Part shown: piece after piece, positions 1-6,437 of the stretch | How positions within the stretch are numbered: position 1 is the stretch's first letter | How the letters are laid out: each line of letters starts with the position of its first letter | IMG/VR virus record: IMGVR_UViG_3300046690_000531 | Span: 1-23,912 of that record | Source: a virus | DNA: 23,912 bases | Direction: 5' to 3' (one strand) | Program-made: the position numbers and the translations under genes | Notes under the pieces: generated by a model | What the model was told of the DNA's origin: nothing | Databases searched by the model: none | Seen by the model: the letters and a program-made list of their open reading frames with translations, nothing else

Positions 1-398
1 TGCTTTAAGAACGTGAGGTCCACGTAATTCGGCATCGCCCCCAGGTCCACCGCCATCATCAGGTTGGTGTAGGGGACACCGCCCTTGGAGGGATAGCTGG
101 CCACAAAGCTCGACGGCACGTAAGCGACCGCACCCGACGACTGCTGCAGCGTGATGATGCACACCCCGTTGCCGAGGTCCGCCTGGTACTGGGCTTGCAG
201 GTCACCCGAGGTTTGTTCGCGCGGCTGGTAATACTTGGTGTAAGGGTCGCCACCCGCCGCGATGATGTCCTCAAGCAGTCGGATCGAAATACAGGTGTAC
301 GACGCATTCGCCATCAATGCGTTGTTAAATGGCGAAGTGAGCGTAAAGACTCCGGCCGCCCCCAGCTCCGGAATCAGGTTGGTAGTGATAACAGCCAT
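1..398 (-). CDS. Virion-type structural protein, C-terminus beyond window edge (partial)
   Basis: The reading frame is open from an ATG at 398 leftwards to base 1, giving about 132 residues beginning MAVITTNLIPELGAAGVFTL, with no stop inside the window. A good Shine-Dalgarno (TAGGAG) lies in the 12-bp gap after the stop of the upstream 435-residue gene, so the two are almost certainly co-transcribed. The protein is hydrophobic-polar without charged clusters, signal peptide or membrane segment, like many phage tube, sheath or baseplate proteins, but I do not recognise a named family. A virion role is inferred from composition and from the neighbour, not from a motif. Confidence 0.75.
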   Translation of the reverse strand, partial: MAVITTNLIPELGAAGVFTLTSPFNNALMANASYTCISIRLLEDIIAAGGDPYTKYYQPREQTSGDLQAQYQADLGNGVCIITLQQSSGAVAYVPSSFVASYPSKGGVPYTNLMMAVDLGAMPNYVDLTFLK

Positions 399-410
399 GC
401 GGCGCTCCTA

Positions 411-1718
411 TTACGACGAGGCGAACTGCGGGTTCGACTTGGCAGCGACGAGGTAGTCGATCGTCTGGTAGTTGTACACGAGGTACAGAATGTTGTTACG
501 GATCAACTTCGTGTAGCCCAGCGGAATGCTGGAATACTGCGTCATCGATTCCGCCACCAGCAGCATCGTGGCCAAGGCCGACAAGAAGGCTTGCGTGGCC
601 TGACTCATGCGCGCGAAGTCCGTCGAGGTCGAGCTCACCGAGATGAGATCCGGGAACACGTCCGAGAGCTCGTACAGGTTATCGCGATTCTGGTCCGAAC
701 CAATCATGGCAATGGCCAGCGACTTGTACGGATGCCCCATCACCGTGCCGTGCGCATTGATATGAGCACTTGGATAACTAGCGAACTGGGGGAGCAGCGC
801 GAGCGCATCCGTCAGATTCGTAATCGGAGAGTATATGCCCGCTTGACCCGTGGCGCGATCAGGGATCGCCATTTTGTTCCACCGCGGCACCAGTACAAAC
901 TCGGTGCGCTTGAAGATGTCCGGGAACACCGCGACCCATTCGGCCCGCGTATGCGCGCTGTTCGCCAGAATGTAGGCTTCCAGTGCATCGCTGATCGAGT
1001 CGACATTGTCGCCCGCCATGCCGTACAGAATCAGCGTCCAGTCCGTCGAGATGAGCGTGCCAGTACCAGCCGGATCATGCCAGTCGTAAGACATGACGAT
1101 GATGTCGGTTTCCGGATTGTTCGCCTTGGCTGCCTGGATGTTCAGGAACAGCTGCGGCTTGGTGACAGCGCTGACTTCCGCTTGCACTTGCGTGGCGGCT
1201 TTGAAAAAGTCGTCGAGCGGCGTGATCGGCGGCACGATGACGAAAGCCGATTCGTCGTATTCGTTCTGGAAGCTCGCATCGACAAACCAAATGCGGATAA
1301 ACGAACCGGGATTGGCCACGTCGGTCCAGCTGACCCATTCGGGCAACCAGCGCGTCCCGTCGGTGACCATCGCCCCGGAGGCGAAGGTGTTAGCGGTAGC
1401 AGCAAACTGCATGAGGGCGCCTTCGAGCAAGACGTCCGCGTATTGTTGGCCAGCATTGTTAATGGTCTGGTTGTAGAACCAGGCGCAGATCGTGAGCACG
1501 CGCTTGGCGAGGTCTGCATCGACAACTTGGGCTGTCCCGTCCGTTGCGCTCAAGAACGACCAGAGCGTGACGTTCGGCGAACCCGCTGCGTCGGTGTAGA
1601 GGCCGATTTCGCGCGAGTAAGTCCGCGACACCGTGGAGAGTTCCCCGACGGCGTTGACTTGACCCGGCGTGTTGTTTGCGAACAAGGCGTGGCTCGCAAA
1701 ACCTTTAAGTGTGTACAT
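411..1718 (-). CDS. Conserved-looking phage virion protein, 435 aa, function unknown
   Basis: ATG at 1718 has GGAG 8-9 bases upstream, and the frame closes with TAA at 411. The 435-residue product starts MYTLKGFASHALFANNTPGQ and is rich in aromatic and small residues, with long non-charged stretches and no transmembrane helix, nucleotide-binding or catalytic motif that I can see. It is followed after 12 bp by another virion-type gene on the same strand. These traits fit a tail or baseplate component of a jumbo myovirus, but this is inference from style and position. The long plus-strand reading frame across this region is an antisense shadow: it is very Arg-rich and lacks a ribosome binding site. 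Confidence 0.75.
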   Translation of the reverse strand: MYTLKGFASHALFANNTPGQVNAVGELSTVSRTYSREIGLYTDAAGSPNVTLWSFLSATDGTAQVVDADLAKRVLTICAWFYNQTINNAGQQYADVLLEGALMQFAATANTFASGAMVTDGTRWLPEWVSWTDVANPGSFIRIWFVDASFQNEYDESAFVIVPPITPLDDFFKAATQVQAEVSAVTKPQLFLNIQAAKANNPETDIIVMSYDWHDPAGTGTLISTDWTLILYGMAGDNVDSISDALEAYILANSAHTRAEWVAVFPDIFKRTEFVLVPRWNKMAIPDRATGQAGIYSPITNLTDALALLPQFASYPSAHINAHGTVMGHPYKSLAIAMIGSDQNRDNLYELSDVFPDLISVSSTSTDFARMSQATQAFLSALATMLLVAESMTQYSSIPLGYTKLIRNNILYLVYNYQTIDYLVAAKSNPQFASS

Positions 1719-1829
1719 CGAGTAATCTCCAGCTGTTCTTCAACAGGTCGTGGACACCAGGGGATGGACCAAGTGTCTTGAAATCCATTAGAATAAGACT
1801 AAGCATAAAATGAAGCAATAGGGGCTATC
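1719..1829. promoter_or_regulatory. Divergent intergenic control region
   Basis: This 111-bp gap separates the minus-strand virion genes from the plus-strand membrane/lipoprotein pair. Bases 1777-1816 are clearly richer in A and T than the neighbouring genes and hold TAGAAT and CATAAAAT elements that could be part of a plus-strand promoter. I cannot fit a convincing -35/-10 pair with 16-18 bp spacing. Divergent gene direction is the main reason to place promoters here. Confidence 0.35.
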
Positions 1830-2291
1830 ATGCTGGCATGGAAAACTTTCACTCTCTTGTGGCCGTTTCTGAAGGAGCTCTTCCTCGGAAAGAAAACACT
1901 GAGCGAGGCACTGAAGACCAACAAAGGACGCGTCTTTCTGATGATAGCCATCATCGGTTCGGTCGCGATGAACTTATGGTTGGTCCCTAACATCGTGCGG
2001 ATCTCCACCGACTACGTGGAGCTCAAGCACAAGTATGATGATTTAAAGACGAGTGCCGACGAACATCCGAAGGTCGACACCCCGCCTGCACCGCCGCCTG
2101 TGAAGAAGTACACGTCGATGGTGCAGCCGGAGAAGATTACAGATGCGCTGCCTGCGTCCGCCCGGTCGCCTGCCAGTGCACCTGTAGTCCCGGAGGCTAC
2201 GGTACAGCAGTGGTCCAGTTACGACGCCACCGTGGCGCGTTTTAATCAAATCCAGGCGCGCGAGCGGACTGGCGGTTATAAGAGCAGGTAG
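1830..2291 (+). CDS. Single-pass inner-membrane protein, candidate i-spanin
   Basis: 153 residues, ATG preceded by AGGGG. Residues 1-33 are amphipathic and basic (LLWPFLKELFLGKK), residues about 34-56 form one convincing membrane helix, and residues 57-75 are charged and helical, followed by a Pro/Ala-rich tail to the C-terminus. This gives a cytoplasmic N-terminus and a periplasmic C-terminal domain of about 95 residues. The next gene, 4 bp downstream, encodes a lipoprotein, so the pair has the layout of a two-component spanin, in which an inner-membrane and an outer-membrane subunit fuse the membranes at lysis. Against this, the periplasmic part is Pro-rich rather than a long coiled coil, and no holin or endolysin gene is adjacent. 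It could equally be another phage membrane protein. Confidence 0.8.
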   Translation: MLAWKTFTLLWPFLKELFLGKKTLSEALKTNKGRVFLMIAIIGSVAMNLWLVPNIVRISTDYVELKHKYDDLKTSADEHPKVDTPPAPPPVKKYTSMVQPEKITDALPASARSPASAPVVPEATVQQWSSYDATVARFNQIQARERTGGYKSR

Positions 2292-2295
2292 ACTC

Positions 2296-2769
2296 ATGAA
2301 ATCGCTAAAATACGCAATAGTGCTGGCCATTGGCCTCACGGGGTGCAATAGCTTTAATACCTACGAGCCACCCCACGGGCCACGAGGTCGACAAGAGGGA
2401 CGCGAAGCGCCCAATAAGCAGGATAAGGGTTTCTTCTCTTTCCTGTTTGGCAGTGACGATCAAGCTGCAAGTGAGGTGCCTGTCGAACAACCGGCCTCGG
2501 CACCTGACATCATCATTGCGACGCGCGACGAAGCGGGTAATGTGCTGTGTCCTTATATCAAACTGGTGCCGGTGCCGCAGGCTCCGCCCGTACCAGTGGA
2601 CCAGCTCAAGCAATTGAGCCCCAAGGATAAGGATGCGCTCATCCAGCTGCTTAATGATCACATCGATCAGATGCACCAGTATGCCACGCGGGTGCGGGAC
2701 CAGAGCGAGCGTCAGCGGCGACAATACGCTGCGGATTGCAAACGCTGGTTCATGCTCCATCAGCAGTAA
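2296..2769 (+). CDS. Phage lipoprotein, candidate o-spanin
   Basis: 157 residues beginning MKSLKYAIVLAIGLTGCNSF. A basic n-region and a hydrophobic core are followed by the lipobox LTGC, so signal peptidase II should cleave before Cys17, leaving a lipid-anchored protein. The mature part is Pro-rich in the middle and ends in a charged helical segment (residues about 105-155, many Lys, Arg, Gln and Asp). It begins 4 bp after the membrane-protein gene, which suggests translational coupling and a shared complex. A spanin pair is the best guess, but 157 residues is long for an outer-membrane spanin. A lipoprotein acting in superinfection exclusion or envelope modification is the alternative. Confidence 0.8.
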   Translation: MKSLKYAIVLAIGLTGCNSFNTYEPPHGPRGRQEGREAPNKQDKGFFSFLFGSDDQAASEVPVEQPASAPDIIIATRDEAGNVLCPYIKLVPVPQAPPVPVDQLKQLSPKDKDALIQLLNDHIDQMHQYATRVRDQSERQRRQYAADCKRWFMLHQQ

Positions 2770-2784
2770 AAAAAGTTATTTTGA

Positions 2785-2820
2785 CAGGGTAGGTTCATGT
2801 TTTGCGACATGCCTGCCCTG
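2785..2820 (+). promoter_or_regulatory. Stem-loop just upstream of the GIY-YIG::RNase H start
   Basis: CAGGGTAGGTTCATGT (2785-2800) can pair with ACATGCCTGCCCTG (2807-2820) around the loop TTTGCG, with a two-base bulge and one G-U pair. It lies between the lipoprotein stop and the ATG at 2828. There is no T-tract after it, so it is not a standard terminator. Its right arm ends 7 bases before the start codon, where a ribosome binding site would be expected. It may control translation or be an RNA-processing or operator site. Confidence 0.45.
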
Positions 2821-2827
2821 CAGTTCC

Positions 2828-4918
2828 ATGACACCATCTACGATCCGAGATTGGCTTCAGACCAATCTGTCGCTTTATGTCCACGGGGATTTGCGCAAAC
2901 GCATTCCTTTACCTGGCGTTTATGCGATTCATTTTCCCCAGACCGATGAAGTCTTCTTCGGACAAACCAAGCACTTGTACCGAGGTCGGATTAAACACTT
3001 ACGTGCGCTTAAACGGGGTGTAGCCGAAAACAAGGGTTTGCAACGTGCGTTTAAAGAAGGTAAGCGAACCTTTGATTTCTACTACATCAACCTCCCAGTC
3101 GAGGTGACGAAAGAGGTCGAGCAGGACTACTTAGACCTGCACCATGGACAACCTTACCTACTGAATCAGGCGAGGGCGTCTCGGACACGCAAGAAACAAT
3201 ATATTCCCCCGAGGGATACTCTGACGAGCCCGAAACACTCTGATTCGGTACGAATAGAAAAGAAAGGATTACAGCGTATGTCAAGCGTAGAAGAAGTCGG
3301 TGCTGAGCCTGCTAAAGGCCAACCGGCGCTACTCGATGCCCCGCAAGGTGTAGTGTATCACACCGACGGAGGCTGCCGCCCGAACCCTGGCCCTGGTGGC
3401 TGGGGCATTCATGGCTATCTGTACGCGGCTGCTAAGCCGAAGAAAGGTTCGGGCAATCCGGACCACATCGTGACTGCTGCGGGTTATGTGACCAAGGTAG
3501 AGTACAACAAGCAGACCAATCATGACTGGACGCTCGCTGATTTCCAGGAATGGTTGAGCAATCCGCTTGCCCGTCGTAAGCACATGGAAGTCACCCCGAT
3601 CGCCTACATCGACGGGTATGGTTCTTTCAGTGCCGCGATCACCAACAACATCGCTGAGCTGGTGGCCGCGACCCAAGCACTGGAACACGCCGCGCAGTAC
3701 GACGTGAAGATTGTGCAGGTCCATTGCGATTCGAAGTACGTCTGCAACGGTCTGATGGATTACGTGCCGACCTGGATTCGCAACAACTGGATCAAGTCCG
3801 ACGGCATGGTCGTGAAGAATGCTGAGTACTGGAAGAAGCTCGTAAGCGCTCGCGACATCTTGACGAATCGGGGCGTGATGGTGCGCTTTGACTGGGTCAA
3901 GGGTCATAACGACCATCTGGGCAACGAGACGGCTGATCAGGCCGCCACCATCGGCGTGATGCTCTCCCAACGGGCCATGTTCGGCAAGTCCTGGAGCTTC
4001 GATCCGGACGGACCGGTAGCGACCACCTATGCGTCGATTGACACATCCCCGGCCGACGGTTACTGGAAGTACGACACGGAAAAGCATCCGTTCATCTCGA
4101 TGCCCCGCATGTACTTTAACACCTGCACGGATTACTTCCGCGCGGGTGAGTACTACCTCAGTAACGGTCGTGAGGAAGAGCATCCGGGCAAACGTATCAG
4201 CGATGGTGCGTATGCGATTGTCAAACTGAAGACCCCTGACCCGGTGTTGGAACTGGTGCGCGGTCATCAGAGCACGCTGGCCGATAACGTCATGGCGCTC
4301 GCCTCGGCGCGGCTGGACTTCATCTACCGTCCGGACATTCACAAGAAGCTCTCGCAACACGGCCCGCTGGTGATGGTGCAGGACAATCCGCGGCGGCTGG
4401 ACACCTTCGATTTGCACAGTCTTGACAAGGACAAGCAGAAGGAACCGATCACGCGCGAGCACCAACCGCCGCACCTTGCGATGCGCGCCGTGGAGTCCAT
4501 TGAGCTCCTGATGCATAAGCTCAACCAGTATCTGGCGAAGGACCCGGAGATTGTTGTCACGGATCTGACCGATATTCTGTATGAGAAGAGTCAAAAGGTC
4601 GTCAAGAAAGAGACGGTCGACATCTGCACGCTAAATCCGAAATACAATGTCGGGTTTGCGGCCATAGATGTTGATGCTAAGTATAAGACCGATGAAGGTA
4701 TCGGCTCTGCGTCGGTGACCCTGACGCTTGGCATTGACCTCCTCGATCGGAACGCTCTGAAGCGCCTGGAGAATTCTCACCCGAAAGTCAGTTTAATTAC
4801 CTGGCTGGAGGCCCCGCACATTTTCCGTTACGCCACGGTGGTTGAAACCGAGGAGGATTTGGGGATCTGGGCGGGTGTATACAGCAACGTGCGGATTGTG
4901 ACACCGCAATCTCACTAA
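2828..4918 (+). CDS. GIY-YIG domain fused in frame to a long phage RNase H (696 aa)
   Basis: From the ATG at 2828 the frame encodes two modules. Residues 28-113 are a GIY-YIG nuclease domain: GVY 30-32, FFG 43-45, the RIKH motif with the presumed catalytic Arg54, and a metal-site Glu near 98. Residues 172-376 are an RNase H type I fold that would degrade RNA in RNA-DNA hybrids. Its four acidic residues are all present: D180 (YHTDGG), E277 (NNIAELVA), D301 (HCDSK) and D370 (GNETADQ), plus H360. The D180-E277 spacing is 97 residues, against about 38 in E. coli RNase HI, so about 60 residues are inserted there; the other spacings are normal. Residues about 380-696 are an extension I do not recognise. 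An ATG at codon 151 (3278) with its own AGAAAGGA site probably starts a stand-alone RNase H. The 2828 start lacks a clear Shine-Dalgarno. RNase H assignment is firm; whether the fusion is translated is uncertain. Confidence 0.85.
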   Translation: MTPSTIRDWLQTNLSLYVHGDLRKRIPLPGVYAIHFPQTDEVFFGQTKHLYRGRIKHLRALKRGVAENKGLQRAFKEGKRTFDFYYINLPVEVTKEVEQDYLDLHHGQPYLLNQARASRTRKKQYIPPRDTLTSPKHSDSVRIEKKGLQRMSSVEEVGAEPAKGQPALLDAPQGVVYHTDGGCRPNPGPGGWGIHGYLYAAAKPKKGSGNPDHIVTAAGYVTKVEYNKQTNHDWTLADFQEWLSNPLARRKHMEVTPIAYIDGYGSFSAAITNNIAELVAATQALEHAAQYDVKIVQVHCDSKYVCNGLMDYVPTWIRNNWIKSDGMVVKNAEYWKKLVSARDILTNRGVMVRFDWVKGHNDHLGNETADQAATIGVMLSQRAMFGKSWSFDPDGPVATTYASIDTSPADGYWKYDTEKHPFISMPRMYFNTCTDYFRAGEYYLSNGREEEHPGKRISDGAYAIVKLKTPDPVLELVRGHQSTLADNVMALASARLDFIYRPDIHKKLSQHGPLVMVQDNPRRLDTFDLHSLDKDKQKEPITREHQPPHLAMRAVESIELLMHKLNQYLAKDPEIVVTDLTDILYEKSQKVVKKETVDICTLNPKYNVGFAAIDVDAKYKTDEGIGSASVTLTLGIDLLDRNALKRLENSHPKVSLITWLEAPHIFRYATVVETEEDLGIWAGVYSNVRIVTPQSH
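3261..3280 (+). promoter_or_regulatory. Internal ribosome binding site and ATG for stand-alone RNase H
   Basis: AGAAAGGA at 3261-3268 lies 9 bases before ATG 3278-3280, which is in frame with the fusion and begins MSSVEEVGAEPAKG. This is the best ribosome binding site for the RNase H part. Starting here gives a 546-residue protein in which the first catalytic Asp is at residue 30. It suggests the GIY-YIG segment arrived upstream of an existing RNase H gene. Confidence 0.55.
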
Positions 4919-4974
4919 CCTCGATGGGCTGCTGCTTATTACCGTCAGTGGTGGCCCATATTGGAGTTTTATCC

Positions 4975-5388
4975 ATGTTACGGTTAACGGCAAGTCTGAA
5001 ATCTGCGGCGGCGGGGGTCCTCGAATCGTCATTGCCAGGACGGATGAAGCGACTAATCTTGGTGACGTCGATCGTCGCCCAGGCGAAGGAAACGCGCAGC
5101 TTGGATGTTCAGACGATTCGTAAGCTCAACAATCTCATGGACCTGGCTGGTGAGGAAAAGGCGATGGGTTTGCCCGCGTCGCTTTCCAAAGCCATCTGGG
5201 ACGGCAAGACTTCGGTCGATGCCATAGCGTTGCTATCCAAGGGAGGTCCTCTTCCTGAATCCACCATCGGTGACCTCGTACAACAGATCAAGGCCTGCAT
5301 CCCAGCGTGGTTGCGTTACGGTCGTGAAGGTGAGGTCGATGCGGATCTGCAGAAGTTGTTCCGTCATAAGTCCGAAGTGTTGGGCTAG
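4975..5388 (+). CDS. Small helical phage protein, 137 aa, unknown function
   Basis: I chose the ATG at 4975 (MLRLTASLKSAAAGVLESSL) because GGAG sits 8 bases upstream; an earlier in-frame ATG at 4924 has no such site. The product is soluble, mostly helical and mildly basic at the N-terminus, with no metal site, membrane segment or catalytic motif. It follows the RNase H gene by 56 bp and is closed by a strong hairpin shared with the converging minus-strand gene. I do not recognise the family. Confidence 0.7.
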   Translation: MLRLTASLKSAAAGVLESSLPGRMKRLILVTSIVAQAKETRSLDVQTIRKLNNLMDLAGEEKAMGLPASLSKAIWDGKTSVDAIALLSKGGPLPESTIGDLVQQIKACIPAWLRYGREGEVDADLQKLFRHKSEVLG

Positions 5389-5406
5389 TGCAACCGCGGT
5401 CATATT

Positions 5407-5444
5407 CCCACTAACCTCCCCAGTAATACGGGCGGGTTAGTGGG
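5407..5444. terminator. Bidirectional terminator between convergent genes
   Basis: CCCACTAACC (5407-5416) and GGTTAGTGGG (5435-5444) form a perfect 10-bp stem, and the loop contains a further CCCC/GGGC pairing. It lies between the stop of the plus-strand 137-residue gene and the stop of the minus-strand 275-residue gene. TTT follows on the plus strand and a T-rich ATATG on the minus strand. Confidence 0.8.
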
Positions 5445-5468
5445 TTTATGCCGGTCTGGCAACAGGGC

Positions 5469-6296
5469 TTACGACTTCAGGTTATCGGTAATCTTGTCGA
5501 CCGATTCGTTGATGCTCGTGTTAAACGCCATCACGCGGAAGTACATCGTCGAGAAGAACTCGAGCTCACAGGCGATCTGGTAGGCACCGTCAGAGAGCTC
5601 TTGCGCCACTTCGTACGCCGTGCTTTCCATCTTGCCGTCCTTGAGCATCTGGACGATCTTTTCCATGTACTGGGTAGCTTCCTTCACCTTCGCATTGAGC
5701 TTCTCGCGCGAGACGCTGTTGCTCAGCTTGGAGAGCGTGTCGACTTCACCGAAGACGAGTTCCCAGTCCTTGTTACGGGCGACGGCGTCACCGTACTTCA
5801 TGGTCGTGTCGTGGCGACCCGGAGTGAAGCAGGCACCGATGTCTTTCAAGAGAGCGTCGCGTTCTTCTTGCAGGCCCTGGTAGACCTTCGCCGAATTTTC
5901 CGTCGAGAAGCGCTGATACTCGTTGGTGATCAGCAGCGCCAAATACGTGGTGTACGTATTGAGCAGGTTCATCACCTTGGCCGAATGCTCGGCGCCGCGC
6001 TTCAGTGCTGCGGCGAGTTCCAGGTAGTTGCTCTTCATGCCCTCGGGGCAGTAGACGGTAAGCGGGCTGATGTCGACGAAGTTGTGACGCTCCAGCAACT
6101 TCATGAAGCTCGCCTGATGGCGCGAGAGCGGCACCGGCTTGTCGGTGCCCGAGAAGCGTTGCGTGAAATCGAGGAAGTGTTTCTTGATGTCGGGAAACAT
6201 GCTTTTGAGCATGCCCGTGACATCGAGTGCCTGGACGCTGAAAGTCTCCAGCGCCACAACGTCACGATGGTGACGCAGAGTTTGAAGCGAGTCCAT
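5469..6296 (-). CDS. Helical protein, probable virion (inner-body type) protein, 275 aa
   Basis: I start the gene at the ATG at 6296 (MDSLQTLRHHRDVVALETFS) because AGAAGGA precedes it at good spacing; the 12-codon longer form starts without a ribosome binding site. The product is almost entirely predicted helix, with Lys/Glu-rich coiled-coil-like stretches and no signal, membrane segment or enzyme motif. It lies alone on the minus strand between the RNase H block and the UvsX-like ATPase. From memory, phiKZ-type phages carry a head/inner-body structural protein between comparable genes, so a virion role is plausible. This is family-order inference only. Confidence 0.75.
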   Translation of the reverse strand: MDSLQTLRHHRDVVALETFSVQALDVTGMLKSMFPDIKKHFLDFTQRFSGTDKPVPLSRHQASFMKLLERHNFVDISPLTVYCPEGMKSNYLELAAALKRGAEHSAKVMNLLNTYTTYLALLITNEYQRFSTENSAKVYQGLQEERDALLKDIGACFTPGRHDTTMKYGDAVARNKDWELVFGEVDTLSKLSNSVSREKLNAKVKEATQYMEKIVQMLKDGKMESTAYEVAQELSDGAYQIACELEFFSTMYFRVMAFNTSINESVDKITDNLKS

Positions 6297-6437
6297 AGGT
6301 GTCCTTCTGACTGGGGTAAGTTTGTAAGCCATAACATGCGCGTGGCAGTTATAGCTGTGTGGTATTTTTCACCGGCTATCGCCATTATTTGTACGGCTGT
6401 GTTTCGTCATTCTCCATTTAAGACCAAAGCAAAGCAC
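6297..6437. promoter_or_regulatory. Divergent intergenic region upstream of the ATPase operon
   Basis: This 141-bp gap separates the minus-strand helical gene from the plus-strand ATPase gene, so it should carry promoters in both directions. It is richer in A and T than the flanking coding sequence, with TTATAG, GGTATTTTT and CCATTATTTG stretches around 6350-6392. I cannot choose a specific -35/-10 pair. An ATG at 6336 in frame with the ATPase has no ribosome binding site and would add a hydrophobic leader. Confidence 0.35.

Noticed and set aside
195-1781. 528-codon plus-strand ORF opposite the 435-residue virion gene
   Set aside because: Arg/His/Val-rich translation typical of an antisense frame, no ribosome binding site, and the minus-strand frame has a good start and normal protein composition.
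2781-2809. TTGACA at 2781-2786 as a sigma-70 -35 box
   Set aside because: At 17 bp spacing the -10 position reads GCGACA, which is a poor match, and nearby spacings are no better.
2633-2827. Upstream extension of the GIY-YIG::RNase H frame into the lipoprotein gene
   Set aside because: The extra 65 codons overlap the lipoprotein gene and give a Ser/Cys-rich sequence with no domain; ATG 2828 or 3278 is more credible.
2797-2949. 50-codon ORF starting within the 2785-2820 hairpin, with TAGG before its ATG
   Set aside because: It lies in another frame over the GIY-YIG domain, is Pro/Phe/Cys-rich and resembles no protein; kept only as a note because its ribosome binding site is better than that of ATG 2828.
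3329-4594. 421-codon minus-strand ORF opposite RNase H
   Set aside because: It lies entirely antisense to a frame with intact RNase H catalytic residues and has antisense-like composition.
5448-6437. Long upstream extension of the UvsX-like frame
   Set aside because: The extension is antisense to the 275-residue minus-strand gene; ATG 6338-region starts lack a ribosome binding site and add a hydrophobic leader unsuited to this ATPase.
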